Shown piece after piece: positions 49,808-58,283 of a DNA stretch of 64,000 bases. The notes below the pieces were generated by a model that was given only the letters and a program-made list of their open reading frames with translations, ran no database searches and was not told where the DNA came from. This DNA comes from Sporosarcina ureae. GTDB lineage: Bacteria; Bacillota; Bacilli; Bacillales_A; Planococcaceae. Each line of letters begins with the position of its first letter. The first letter of the stretch is position 1. The DNA lies in NCBI RefSeq assembly GCF_002109325.1, contig NZ_CP015348.1, positions 1,770,501 through 1,834,500 on the forward strand, read 5' to 3'. The position numbers and the translations under genes were made by a program.

Positions 49808-50854
49808 TTATATAAGTTGTTTCACTAATTCACGATTTCGTTCCTTGAACAGTTCGTTATGAGAAGAGACCATTCCGTTCTGATTCGCTTCAGGGTCAAT
49901 ATACTTCTTGGCGCAGTTCACGGCATTGGCAGCATCTTGGAATGCTCCCGCGATTAAGTGCAACTTGCCATCATGGCTTAGCACATCACCAGCCGCATAC
50001 ATCCCTTCTATGGATGTAGCGCTCGTGCAAGTACCTGCAATTTGGTCGTGCTCTGTTAGCTCCACACCTAGCTGCTGATCGCCAATCAATGAGGTATCGC
50101 GCTCGTAGCCGTGATTGATGATCACTTCATCCACTGCTATCGTTACGACTGTTAAATCGTCATTATGTTGCAGTTCAACTTTCTCGATCGCACTATGATC
50201 TTCAGACGCAATGAACCGAGTGATATTCGTATTGAAGTGGCAGACAACACCACTCTCCAAAAGTTGTCGCACTTGCGCTTCATGCCCATTCAAATTGTCT
50301 TTCCGATAGGTTAAATATACTTCTTTAGCTATCGGTTGTAATTCATTTGCCCAATCGATTGCTGCGTTACCACCACCCGAAATGAGAACAGTCTTGTCTT
50401 TGAAACGTCCTAGAGACTTTACCGTATAGTTCAAATTCGATACTTCAAAGCGTTCCGCACCTTCCACTTCGATCTTCTGGGGATTTAATATACCTGTTCC
50501 TGTCGCTACTATTACTGTCTTGCTGTAGTGAATCGTACCGGAAGAACCATGCAAAGCAAAGTAATTTTCTTTTGTCTTTTCAATTTTAATAATTTTTTCA
50601 TTGAGTACTACTTCAGGATCAAATGTTAATCCTTGAGCTACAAGACGCTCGATTACCTGTGCACCTGGAGCAGGAGTAATACCCCCGATGTCCCAAATCA
50701 TTTTTTCTGGGTAGACATGGACTTTCCCACCGAGTTGCGGCTGGTATTCAATGACTTTCGTCTTCATTTCGCGCAATCCACTGTAAAAAGTAGCATATAA
50801 TCCTGCAGGTCCACCGCCGATAACCGTAACATCCAGTAGCTGATCTTGTTTCAT
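49808..50854 (-). CDS. Ferredoxin-NADP+ reductase, YumC type
   Basis: 348 aa thioredoxin-reductase-like flavoprotein without the redox CxxC. The FAD motif VTVIGGGPAGLYATFYSGLR is at the N-terminus, the NADP motif VLISGGGNAAIDWANEL in the centre and the C-terminal FAD motif GMYAAGDVLSHDGKLHLIAGAFQDA. It transfers electrons between NADPH and ferredoxin/flavodoxin. It is divergent from an iron-siderophore ABC importer across a Fur-box-like palindrome, suggesting iron-dependent expression, perhaps for reduction of imported ferric iron. Confidence 0.9.
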   Translation of the reverse strand: MKQDQLLDVTVIGGGPAGLYATFYSGLREMKTKVIEYQPQLGGKVHVYPEKMIWDIGGITPAPGAQVIERLVAQGLTFDPEVVLNEKIIKIEKTKENYFALHGSSGTIHYSKTVIVATGTGILNPQKIEVEGAERFEVSNLNYTVKSLGRFKDKTVLISGGGNAAIDWANELQPIAKEVYLTYRKDNLNGHEAQVRQLLESGVVCHFNTNITRFIASEDHSAIEKVELQHNDDLTVVTIAVDEVIINHGYERDTSLIGDQQLGVELTEHDQIAGTCTSATSIEGMYAAGDVLSHDGKLHLIAGAFQDAANAVNCAKKYIDPEANQNGMVSSHNELFKERNRELVKQLI

Positions 50855-50923
50855 TTCATCTTCTCCTTTTAAAAAGTAATTGACAACGCTCGCATTTCAA
50901 TTTATAGTTTTGATTATACTGAT

Positions 50924-50942
50924 ATTGATAATCATTATCAAT
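50924..50942. promoter_or_regulatory. Fur-box-like palindrome
   Basis: ATTGATAATCATTATCAAT, a near-perfect 19-bp Fur-type site (two 9-bp arms around a central base), between the yumC-like gene (minus) and the siderophore ABC genes (plus). Confidence 0.85.
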
Positions 50943-50975
50943 GATTATTTAGTAGGAAAGGTAGGAGCCCATAAA

Positions 50976-51770
50976 ATGGTTCGCTTGTATACAGAAAATC
51001 TGCAAGTTTCATATGATGACCGCCTCATCGTCAAAGGGCTGTCGGTAAAAATACCTGACCAGAAAGTAACTGCAATTATTGGAGCAAATGGATGTGGCAA
51101 GTCCACTTTCTTAAAAGCCGTTACTCGTTTGATTCCACATCAAGCCGGGGATGTCGTACTAGATGGCGGTAGTATCATTAAACAAAAGACGAAACAACTT
51201 GCACAAAAGATGGCGATTCTTCCTCAAACACAAGAAGCCGCCAGCGGATTGACTGTTGGTGAGTTAGTGTCCTATGGTAGATTTCCTTATCAAAACGCGA
51301 TGGGACGTCTAACTCCCCATGACATGGATGTCATCAACTGGGCACTTGAAGTTACCAATACGACTGATTTTAAACATCGTCAAGTCGACACGTTATCCGG
51401 AGGTCAACGTCAGCGTGTGTGGATTGCGATGGCTCTTGCCCAAGAGACAGACATCATATTCCTCGATGAGCCCACTACCTATTTGGATATGGCACATCAG
51501 TTAGAAGTACTTGAGCTGTTGCAAAGGCTCAATGAAGAACAGCAACGCACCATCGTCATGGTTTTACATGACTTGAATCAGGCAGCACGTTTCGCTGATT
51601 TCATCATTGCGATGAAAGACGGAGAAATTATTCGTGCCGGCATGTGCGAAGATGTAATTTGCCCCGACATACTGCGAGAAGTATTTCGCATCGACGCTGA
51701 AATCGGAACGGATCCACGAACGGGTAAACCGTTATGCATCACATATGATCTACTCAAAGGAGACGAATAA
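50976..51770 (+). CDS. Iron-siderophore ABC transporter ATP-binding protein
   Basis: 264 aa. Walker A GANGCGKST, signature LSGGQRQRVWIAMALAQ, Walker B IIFLDEPTTYLD, H-loop VLHDLNQAARF. It belongs to the FecE/FepC/YusV group energising siderophore uptake. ATG 50976 follows AGGAG by 8 bases; the frame is open back to 50880 but reads through the Fur box. It lies 3 bp before the binding-protein gene. Confidence 0.93.
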   Translation: MVRLYTENLQVSYDDRLIVKGLSVKIPDQKVTAIIGANGCGKSTFLKAVTRLIPHQAGDVVLDGGSIIKQKTKQLAQKMAILPQTQEAASGLTVGELVSYGRFPYQNAMGRLTPHDMDVINWALEVTNTTDFKHRQVDTLSGGQRQRVWIAMALAQETDIIFLDEPTTYLDMAHQLEVLELLQRLNEEQQRTIVMVLHDLNQAARFADFIIAMKDGEIIRAGMCEDVICPDILREVFRIDAEIGTDPRTGKPLCITYDLLKGDE

Positions 51771-51773
51771 CTG

Positions 51774-52706
51774 TTGAAGAAATTTCTATTACCTGCCCTT
51801 TTGCTAATCGTACTTGCGTTAGCAGCTTGCGGCAATAAACAAGATGAACCAGCGAAAGAAGATACACCTGCAAAAGAAGAAGAAACAAACGGTACCATTA
51901 CGTATGAATCCGAAGATGGTCCAGTAGAAGTACCGGCTGACCCGCAACATGTCGTCGTATTATCAAGTTTTGCTGGTACTGTGCATGAATTGGGCGTTAA
52001 TTTAGTAGGAGCAGAATCTTGGTCAAAAGATAATCCTAGTTTTGATTCATTCCTGAAAGATGTAGAAGAAGTTTCGGATGAGAATATCGAAAAAGTTATC
52101 GAACTAGAGCCAGATCTAATTATCGGACTTTCCACTATCAAGAACATTGATAAATTCAAAGAAATCGCGCCTACTGTTACGTATACATATGGCAAAGTAG
52201 ACTACTTAACACAGCAAATCGAGATCGGTAAATTATTGAATAAAGAAAAAGAAGCAACAGAATGGGTAGATGCATTTAAAGCACGTGCACAGCAAGCTGG
52301 AGAAGATATTAAAGCGAAGATCGGAGAAGATACGACGGTTTCCGTTATCGAAGAGTTCGACAAACAAATTTACGTCTTCGGCGATAACTGGGGTAGAGGG
52401 ACAGAAATTCTCTATCAGGAAATGAAATTGGCTATGCCTGAAAAAGTAAAAGAAATGACGGAGAAAGACGGATATTATGCGCTATCTGCAGAAGTTTTGC
52501 CTGAATTTGCTGGAGATTATATTATCTTGAGTAAAAGTGATACAGGAGATAATTCATTCTTGGAAACAGAAACATACAAGAGTATTCCCGCTGTCAAAAA
52601 CAATCAAGTCTATCAGGTAAACACAGCAGAATTCTCATTCAACGACGCCTATACACTTGATAATCAGCTTGATTTCTTTATCGAAAGCTTTTTAGGAACT
52701 AAGTAA
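51774..52706 (+). CDS. Iron-siderophore binding lipoprotein
   Basis: 310 aa. Signal peptide with lipobox LALAAC, an acidic linker, then a FecB/YfiY-like fold: PQHVVVLSSFAGTVHELGVNLVGAESW, IELEPDLIIGLS, and QIYVFGDNWGRGTEILYQEMKL. It captures ferric siderophores outside the cell. TTG start (AAAGGAG 11 bases upstream, rather long). A hairpin terminator separates it from the permease genes. Confidence 0.92.
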   Translation: MKKFLLPALLLIVLALAACGNKQDEPAKEDTPAKEEETNGTITYESEDGPVEVPADPQHVVVLSSFAGTVHELGVNLVGAESWSKDNPSFDSFLKDVEEVSDENIEKVIELEPDLIIGLSTIKNIDKFKEIAPTVTYTYGKVDYLTQQIEIGKLLNKEKEATEWVDAFKARAQQAGEDIKAKIGEDTTVSVIEEFDKQIYVFGDNWGRGTEILYQEMKLAMPEKVKEMTEKDGYYALSAEVLPEFAGDYIILSKSDTGDNSFLETETYKSIPAVKNNQVYQVNTAEFSFNDAYTLDNQLDFFIESFLGTK

Positions 52707-52717
52707 TTAAACAAGAT

Positions 52718-52750
52718 GGGGCTCTTCTTCATTGAAGAACCCCTTTTTTT
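52718..52750 (+). terminator. Intra-operon terminator after binding-protein gene
   Basis: GGGG-ct-CTTCTTC / GAAGAA-CCCC hairpin followed by seven T, only 18 bp before the first permease start. It likely reduces permease transcription relative to the binding protein. Confidence 0.8.
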
Positions 52751-52768
52751 ATGACAAGAAAGGAGCGG

Positions 52769-53785
52769 ATGAATAGGATGGAAAAACCGGTTAGAAAAGC
52801 TATTCCGTTTAGTCTCAAACTTTTTGCCAGTGCAATACTATTACTAATCAGTTTCTTATTTGCCATGAAGCTTGGTGCCGCTCACACTTCATGGCAAGAC
52901 GTCTTGCTTTCATTCACAACAAGTCAAGAGAGTAACATTCTGATACTGAAAGAAATTCGTTTCCCACGTGAAGTAGCTGCCGTGTTTGTAGGTGCTGCTT
53001 TGGCCGTTTCCGGAGCTATCATGCAAGGCATGACACGAAACCCATTGGCTGATCCTGGATTGCTCGGACTAACGGCTGGAGCGAATGCAGCACTTGCGAT
53101 TGCACTTGCATTCATTCCAACGATTAATTACTTCGGCATCATGACGGCTTGCTTCATAGGGGCGGCTGTCGGTGCGCTGATCGTTTTCGGCATTGCATCC
53201 GCAAAGCGTGGTGGCTTTGCACCCATCCGACTTGTATTAGCCGGAGCAGCGGTATCTACGTTTCTATTTGCCATTGCACAAGGTGTTGGCTTGTATTTTA
53301 AAATTTCAAAGGACGTGGCAATGTGGACGGCTGGTGGATTGATCGGCACGTCATGGGGACAACTGCAGACGATTGCACCTGTTATTATGATTGGAATTTT
53401 CGTTGCATTATTATTATCACGTCAATTGACGTTATTAAGCCTTAATGAAGAAGTAGCGATTGGGCTTGGACAAAACACGTTCAAAGTAAAAGTTATGTTG
53501 TTTATCATTATTATTTTATTGGCTGGGGCTGCTGTGGCTTTGGCCGGCAACTTGGCATTTGTTGGTTTGATGATTCCTCATATCGTGCGTGCCATTGTAG
53601 GAACGGATTATCGGTTCATCCTCCCTGTTTCAGCAATTATCGGTGCTGCATTCATGTTGCTTGCCGATACAGTCGGTCGCATGTTGCAAGCGCCGTTTGA
53701 AACGCCTGTCGCTGCATTAATCGCGGTGATCGGCTTACCGTTCTTCCTATTGATCGTACGCAAGGGAGGTCGTGCTTTCTCATGA
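52769..53785 (+). CDS. FecCD-family iron transporter permease 1
   Basis: About 338 aa, nine to ten helices. RFPREVAAVFVGAALAVSGAIMQGMTRNPLADPGLLGLTAGAN is the family hallmark; FVGLMIPHIVRAIVGTDYRFILPVSAIIGAAFMLLADTVGR is the ATPase-coupling loop. AGGAG stands 3 bases before the ATG at 52769 and 12 before the next ATG (52778), so the exact start is uncertain. It overlaps permease 2 by 4 bp, a heterodimer partner. It resembles YfiZ-type permeases. Confidence 0.92.
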   Translation: MNRMEKPVRKAIPFSLKLFASAILLLISFLFAMKLGAAHTSWQDVLLSFTTSQESNILILKEIRFPREVAAVFVGAALAVSGAIMQGMTRNPLADPGLLGLTAGANAALAIALAFIPTINYFGIMTACFIGAAVGALIVFGIASAKRGGFAPIRLVLAGAAVSTFLFAIAQGVGLYFKISKDVAMWTAGGLIGTSWGQLQTIAPVIMIGIFVALLLSRQLTLLSLNEEVAIGLGQNTFKVKVMLFIIIILLAGAAVALAGNLAFVGLMIPHIVRAIVGTDYRFILPVSAIIGAAFMLLADTVGRMLQAPFETPVAALIAVIGLPFFLLIVRKGGRAFS

Positions 53786-54789
53786 TTCTTCCACATATTA
53801 AAAGAAAGCAGCGAATTTTAGTTGTCTTGTTTATTGCGTTGATTATCTCTTTAAGTATTCTTGCTATTGGTTTAGGCTATGCATCTATTGAATGGAGTCG
53901 GTTACTTCCTACCCTCCTTGGCCAAGGCACGTTTAAAGAAGAGTTTGTTCTGTTTTCCATTCGCCTTCCGAGGATTATTATCACGTTACTCGCGGGTGCG
54001 GCTCTCGCTTTGTCAGGCGCTATTTTACAAGGCATTACACGGAATGACCTCGCGGATCCAGGTATTATCGGTATTAACTCTGGAGCTGGGGTCGCGATTG
54101 CGGTATTTTTCTTGTTTGTACCAATCGAAGCCGGTGCATTTGCTTATTTGCTACCGTTAGTAGGATTTGCTGGAGCAATTATCACGTCTATTCTCATTTA
54201 CCTTTTCGCGTATAGCCGAAAAATCGGTTTACAACCTATGCGGCTTGTACTGGTCGGGATCGGCTTCTCGATGGCACTTTCAGGCGTGATGGTCGTGTTA
54301 ACTTCTTCTGCAGATCAAGAGAAAGTGGATTTCATATCGAGATGGATAGCGGGAAACATTTGGGGAACTGATTGGCCTTATATATGGGCACTTGCTCCTT
54401 GGTTACTACTCTTGATTCCTTTCGCTTTATTTAAAGCACATCGACTCGATATGTTGGGATTGAATGAAGCGGTCGCTACAGGAATTGGCGTATCCATCGA
54501 ACGCGAGCGTATAGTTTTATTGCTGACAGCAGTAGCTCTTGCAGCCTCTGCTGTATCCGTAACAGGCGGCATAGCGTTTATCGGCCTGATGGCACCTCAT
54601 ATTGCTAAATCACTAGTCGGACCGCGCCATCGTATAAATTTACCTATCGCAATTCTACTTGGTAGTTTTCTGCTATTGCTTGCTGATACGATCGGACGAA
54701 ACATTCTGGATCCTAGCGGTATTCCCGCTGGTATTATCGTATCGTTGATCGGCGCACCGTATTTTTGCTATTTATTGCTGAAGAAATGA
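53782..54789 (+). CDS. FecCD-family iron transporter permease 2
   Basis: 335 aa, nine to ten helices. RLPRIIITLLAGAALALSGAILQGITRNDLADPGIIGINSGAG and FIGLMAPHIAKSLVGPRHRINLPIAILLGSFLLLLADTIGR are the counterparts of the motifs in permease 1. ATGA overlap with the upstream gene. It resembles YfhA-type permeases used with hydroxamate/schizokinen-like siderophores in Bacillus; the actual siderophore is unknown. Confidence 0.92.
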   Translation: MILPHIKRKQRILVVLFIALIISLSILAIGLGYASIEWSRLLPTLLGQGTFKEEFVLFSIRLPRIIITLLAGAALALSGAILQGITRNDLADPGIIGINSGAGVAIAVFFLFVPIEAGAFAYLLPLVGFAGAIITSILIYLFAYSRKIGLQPMRLVLVGIGFSMALSGVMVVLTSSADQEKVDFISRWIAGNIWGTDWPYIWALAPWLLLLIPFALFKAHRLDMLGLNEAVATGIGVSIERERIVLLLTAVALAASAVSVTGGIAFIGLMAPHIAKSLVGPRHRINLPIAILLGSFLLLLADTIGRNILDPSGIPAGIIVSLIGAPYFCYLLLKK

Positions 54790-54831
54790 AAAACGCCAGA
54801 ATTCCCTTTATGGGAGTTCTGGCGTTTTCAT
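54790..54831. terminator. Terminator between iron permease and 3-hydroxyacyl-CoA dehydrogenase
   Basis: AACGCCAGAA..CCC / GGG..TTCTGGCGTT stem with T-runs in both directions; serves convergent genes. Confidence 0.85.
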
Positions 54832-55763
54832 TATATCCCTCGATCCTTTTTAACATAACGAATCAGTTCTTTTTCTCGTTCTGTATTCATCTCTTCCGTA
54901 AATTCGGCACTCCACTCGTAATATCCCTTGCCCGTTTTACTACCAAGATCACCTGCATCCAATAATTCTTGCATACTAGACGCAGATTGTTTTGTGTTCG
55001 ACAAATCCTTGTATAAATAATTCGATATATCCGTGTACACATCTAAGCCACCCATATCTGCAGATAGAAATGGTCCGGTGATAGGTAATCTTCTACCGAT
55101 ACTGTAAAGCACCGCTGCATCGATATCTTCTTTTGTCGCGATGCCTTCTTCTAAAATATGCTGTGCTTCACGTAACAAAGCGAACTGCAAACGATTCCCA
55201 ACAAAACCGGGTGCTTCCTTTTTAACCTCAATGGGCTTTTTATTCATCTCGATCATTAACATCATTGAACGTTCGACTGTCTCATCATTTGTTTTCGACC
55301 CGCGAACTACTTCAACTAATGGGATTAAATGTGCGGGGTGCCAAAAATGCGTGATCACCGTACGTTCAGGATGTTTGGTTTTAGAAGCGATATCAGTGGG
55401 ACTGATTGCTGATGTATTACTTGCCAAAATAACTGTCGGATCGCAAAGCTCGTCCAATTGTTTAAAAATCTGCTGCTTCAACTCCAAACGTTCAGGTACT
55501 GCTTCGATAATGAACGTCGCATCTTTTATCGCTTCTTCCATTGTTGTGACTGTAGTTACCCTGTCTCTTACTAACTGCACTTCTTCAATTGCCAATAAGT
55601 CATTATCTGTTAGTACCTGCAACTTACTATCGATACTTGCAAGAGCATGCTCTAGTTCTTTAACAGCTATACCGTACATTGTCACATCGTATCCAGCCCA
55701 TGCAGCACTTAGAGCAATGGAATGACCCATCGTTCCGGAGCCTATAATCGTTATTCTTTCCAT
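54831..55763 (-). CDS. 3-hydroxyacyl-CoA dehydrogenase family protein
   Basis: 310 aa. NAD motif ITIIGSGTMGHSIALSAAWAGYDV at the start; the substrate/catalytic region is SNTSAISPTDIA, THFWHPAHLIPLVEVV (catalytic His) and KEAPGFVGNRLQFALLREA. It ends in GSKTGKGYYEWS. It oxidises a 3-hydroxyacyl-CoA, or by context a hydroxy acid feeding the 3-oxoacid CoA-transferase upstream. RBS GGGGG six bases from the ATG. It lies behind the scoAB terminator on the same strand. Confidence 0.9.
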   Translation of the reverse strand: MERITIIGSGTMGHSIALSAAWAGYDVTMYGIAVKELEHALASIDSKLQVLTDNDLLAIEEVQLVRDRVTTVTTMEEAIKDATFIIEAVPERLELKQQIFKQLDELCDPTVILASNTSAISPTDIASKTKHPERTVITHFWHPAHLIPLVEVVRGSKTNDETVERSMMLMIEMNKKPIEVKKEAPGFVGNRLQFALLREAQHILEEGIATKEDIDAAVLYSIGRRLPITGPFLSADMGGLDVYTDISNYLYKDLSNTKQSASSMQELLDAGDLGSKTGKGYYEWSAEFTEEMNTEREKELIRYVKKDRGI

Positions 55764-55796
55764 AGTCTACCCCCTACTCATTACTTGAATGCAAAG

Positions 55797-55825
55797 GACG
55801 ATACCTGCACTAAAAGGTATCGTCC
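55797..55825 (-). terminator. Terminator of scoAB
   Basis: GGACGATACC / GGTATCGTCC perfect 10-bp stem, then TTTGC on the minus strand; short T-run, so read-through is possible. Confidence 0.7.
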
Positions 55826-55832
55826 ACTTATA

Positions 55833-56483
55833 TTATCTAGTCTTAAAATCAGATGAAATCGTAAAGGATGCTTCTGTCTTTTCTTTGACCTCGTCTATAG
55901 TAACACCAGCAAACGTTTCAACCAGAACCATACCATCATCCGTGAAATCAAATACAGCCAAGTCAGTGATAAGTCGATCTACAACGCCTAGACCTGTTAA
56001 CGGTAACGAGCACGTAGACTTAACCTTTGATTCACCGTGTTTATTGACATGATCCATGATGACCACCACACGTTTAGCGCCGACAACTAAATCCATCGCG
56101 CCGCCCATTCCTTTCACAACTTTCCCGGGAATCATCCAGTTGGCCAAGTCTCCTTGTTCAGAAACTTCCATTCCACCAAGAATCGCCAAGTCGATATGTC
56201 CACCCCGGATCATCGCGAACGATTCCGCGCTATCAAAGAAGGATGAACCGGGAACTGTCGTAATAGTTTCTTTTCCCGCATTGATTAAATCTGCATCTTC
56301 TTGCCCTTCTACCGGATAAGGTCCGATACCAAGCAATCCATTCTCAGACTGTAATAACACCGTCATGCCATCAGGTATTTCATTCGCTACTAGCGTGGGC
56401 ATCCCGATTCCAAGGTTCACGTTCATACCATCTCGAATTTCCTCTACCGCACGTTTTACGATCGTATTTCGTGTTTCCGTCAT
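55833..56483 (-). CDS. scoB: 3-oxoacid CoA-transferase subunit B
   Basis: 216 aa. The catalytic Glu is in [28 protein letters not shown] and [31 protein letters not shown] are typical. With subunit A it moves CoA from succinyl-CoA to a 3-oxoacid such as acetoacetate. ATG 56483 follows AAGGAG by 8 bases; an ATG two codons earlier is too close. It lies 15 bp behind scoA. Confidence 0.93.
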   Translation of the reverse strand: MTETRNTIVKRAVEEIRDGMNVNLGIGMPTLVANEIPDGMTVLLQSENGLLGIGPYPVEGQEDADLINAGKETITTVPGSSFFDSAESFAMIRGGHIDLAILGGMEVSEQGDLANWMIPGKVVKGMGGAMDLVVGAKRVVVIMDHVNKHGESKVKSTCSLPLTGLGVVDRLITDLAVFDFTDDGMVLVETFAGVTIDEVKEKTEASFTISSDFKTR

Positions 56484-56498
56484 GTTCATCTCTCCTTT

Positions 56499-57194
56499 TT
56501 ACGCTTTTCTCACTGTTAGGCGTTCAATGCGCTTTTCATAATCTGTCCCAAGAAGTACACGCTGAACATAAATACCCGGCGTATCAATTTCTTCCGGAGT
56601 AAGTTCGCCAGCTTCAACGATTTCCTCTACTTCTGCAATCGTAATTTTACCTGCAGTTGCAGCCAGTGGATTAAAATTCATAGCCGTCTTGCGGTACACT
56701 AGATTTCCAAGTGTGTCAGCCTTCCACGCCTTAACAAGCGCAAAATCTCCAACGATACCTTCTTCAAGCAGATAGGTCTTACCGTTAAATTCTTTCGTTT
56801 CCTTGCCTTCCGCAATCGGTGTACCTACTCCCGTTGCCGTATAAAATCCTGGAATCCCCGCACCGCCTGCTCTGATTCTTTCTGCAAGCGTACCTTGAGG
56901 ACTAAGTTCTACTTCTAGCTCTCCATTTAGGAACTGTTTTTCAAACATCTTATTTTCTCCAACATAAGAAGCAATCATTTTTTTAATCTGTTTATTTACT
57001 AGCAACTTACCAAGACCTGCATCATCTACTCCACAATTATTGCTGGCTACTGTTAAATTCTTTACACCACTATCGCGTAATGCTTCGATCGACTTTTCGG
57101 GAATACCACATAAGCCGAAGCCTCCGACAATCAGCGTAGCACCATCTTGAATATCTGAAACCGCTTCCATAAATGAATTCATCACTTTACTCAT
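56499..57194 (-). CDS. scoA: 3-oxoacid CoA-transferase subunit A
   Basis: 231 aa. [22 protein letters not shown] is the CoA-binding glycine-rich motif; [17 protein letters not shown] and [24 protein letters not shown] are subunit A hallmarks. AAGGAGG lies close before the ATG. It is divergent from a LysR regulator, which likely controls it. Confidence 0.94.
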   Translation of the reverse strand: MSKVMNSFMEAVSDIQDGATLIVGGFGLCGIPEKSIEALRDSGVKNLTVASNNCGVDDAGLGKLLVNKQIKKMIASYVGENKMFEKQFLNGELEVELSPQGTLAERIRAGGAGIPGFYTATGVGTPIAEGKETKEFNGKTYLLEEGIVGDFALVKAWKADTLGNLVYRKTAMNFNPLAATAGKITIAEVEEIVEAGELTPEEIDTPGIYVQRVLLGTDYEKRIERLTVRKA

Positions 57195-57272
57195 ACTGTA
57201 ACCTCCTTCAGACTCTTAGTAATAGTGTACAGAGTTCTGACTTATATGTAAAATGAATATATTGAATGAATT

Positions 57273-57291
57273 TTATTCTCGATTGGAATAA
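57273..57291. promoter_or_regulatory. LysR-type operator candidate
   Basis: TTATTC and GAATAA arms with a 7-base spacer between scoA and the LysR gene; fits the T-N11-A style of LysR sites. Confidence 0.5.
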
Positions 57292-57308
57292 AGAAAGGTC
57301 GGATGATC

Positions 57309-58175
57309 ATGGAACTTAAAGACTTTCATGCTTTTATAGAAGTGGCTAACCACCTAAGTTTTACAAAAGCAGCTGAGCACTCATATATATCCCAGCCTTC
57401 TTTAAGTAAGTCGGTGAAAAAGATTGAAGAAAAATTGAATGTCATACTGTTTAACCGCTCTACTCGTGGTCTTCGACTGACGGATGCGGGGAATATTGTA
57501 TATGAACAAGGCCAGCAAATTGTTCAATTGATCGGCGAACTTCCTGTCATGCTTGAAGGACTGGCAGAAGGTGTTTCAGGGGAAATCAAGATTGGTATGC
57601 CACCTTTGATTGGTACATTATTTTTCCCGCAGATTGCAAAAAACCTTTCAGAGAATTATCCTCATATTAAAATCGAGCTACATGAGCACGGGGCTCGTAT
57701 TGTCGAAGAACTTGTAGAAAAAGGACAGATTGATGCGGGGATCATCGTGCTTCCTACAAATACAGATCTCTTCAATGTACAGCCTTTTATATCTGATAAG
57801 TTTTTTCTTTTTGTACATAAAGACCATCCGTTTGCACAGCTTGATTCTATCGCACTATCCGATTTACAAGAAGAGTCCCTTATACTATTCTCCAAAAGCT
57901 TTGCATTGCATCGTAATATCATCAGTGCATGCAAAGATGCAGGTTTCAATCCGAACGTATCTTACGAAAGTTCGCAATGGGATTTAATTATTGAATTAGT
58001 TGCAGCAAAACTTGGTATTACACTCCTTCCTCAATCGATTTCAACAAAAGTCACGAATGAAAGTATCGTCATGATCCCTCTACAGAAGCCGGATTTATTA
58101 TGGAAGCTTGGCATTGTGACTAAAAAGAATAGTTATCATTCATTCGCATTGAAGAAGTTTATGCAGATGTTTTAA
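57309..58175 (+). CDS. LysR-family regulator
   Basis: 288 aa. N-terminal HTH (MELKDFHAFIEVANHLSFTKAAEHSYISQPSLSKSVKKIEEKLNVILFNRSTRGLRLTDAG), then a periplasmic-binding-like effector domain (GEIKIGMPPLIGTLFFPQIAKNL; ELVAAKLGITLLPQSI). The ATG at 57309 is preferred (AAAGG 10 bases away) over the ATG two codons upstream. It is divergent from scoAB, so it probably activates ketone-body/3-oxoacid use. Confidence 0.9.
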   Translation: MELKDFHAFIEVANHLSFTKAAEHSYISQPSLSKSVKKIEEKLNVILFNRSTRGLRLTDAGNIVYEQGQQIVQLIGELPVMLEGLAEGVSGEIKIGMPPLIGTLFFPQIAKNLSENYPHIKIELHEHGARIVEELVEKGQIDAGIIVLPTNTDLFNVQPFISDKFFLFVHKDHPFAQLDSIALSDLQEESLILFSKSFALHRNIISACKDAGFNPNVSYESSQWDLIIELVAAKLGITLLPQSISTKVTNESIVMIPLQKPDLLWKLGIVTKKNSYHSFALKKFMQMF

Positions 58176-58225
58176 TCTGCTAAACGTATCTCTCCCTTAT
58201 CTGATGATTCGTAAATGAACGCTGA

Positions 58226-58258
58226 AAACTCCAGCCAAATAATCGGCTGGAGTTTTTG
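58226..58258 (+). terminator. Terminator of LysR gene
   Basis: ACTCCAGCC / GGCTGGAGT stem followed by TTTTTG. Confidence 0.82.
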
Positions 58259-58283
58259 TTTCACGTGGAACAAATTGGTTTGC

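Noticed and set aside
51578..52195. 205-aa minus-strand ORF opposite the siderophore-binding protein
   Set aside because: Serine-rich shadow of the plus-strand gene, which has signal peptide, lipobox and family motifs.
55141..55725. 194-aa plus-strand ORF opposite the 3-hydroxyacyl-CoA dehydrogenase
   Set aside because: Shadow frame; the minus-strand gene has clear NAD and catalytic motifs.
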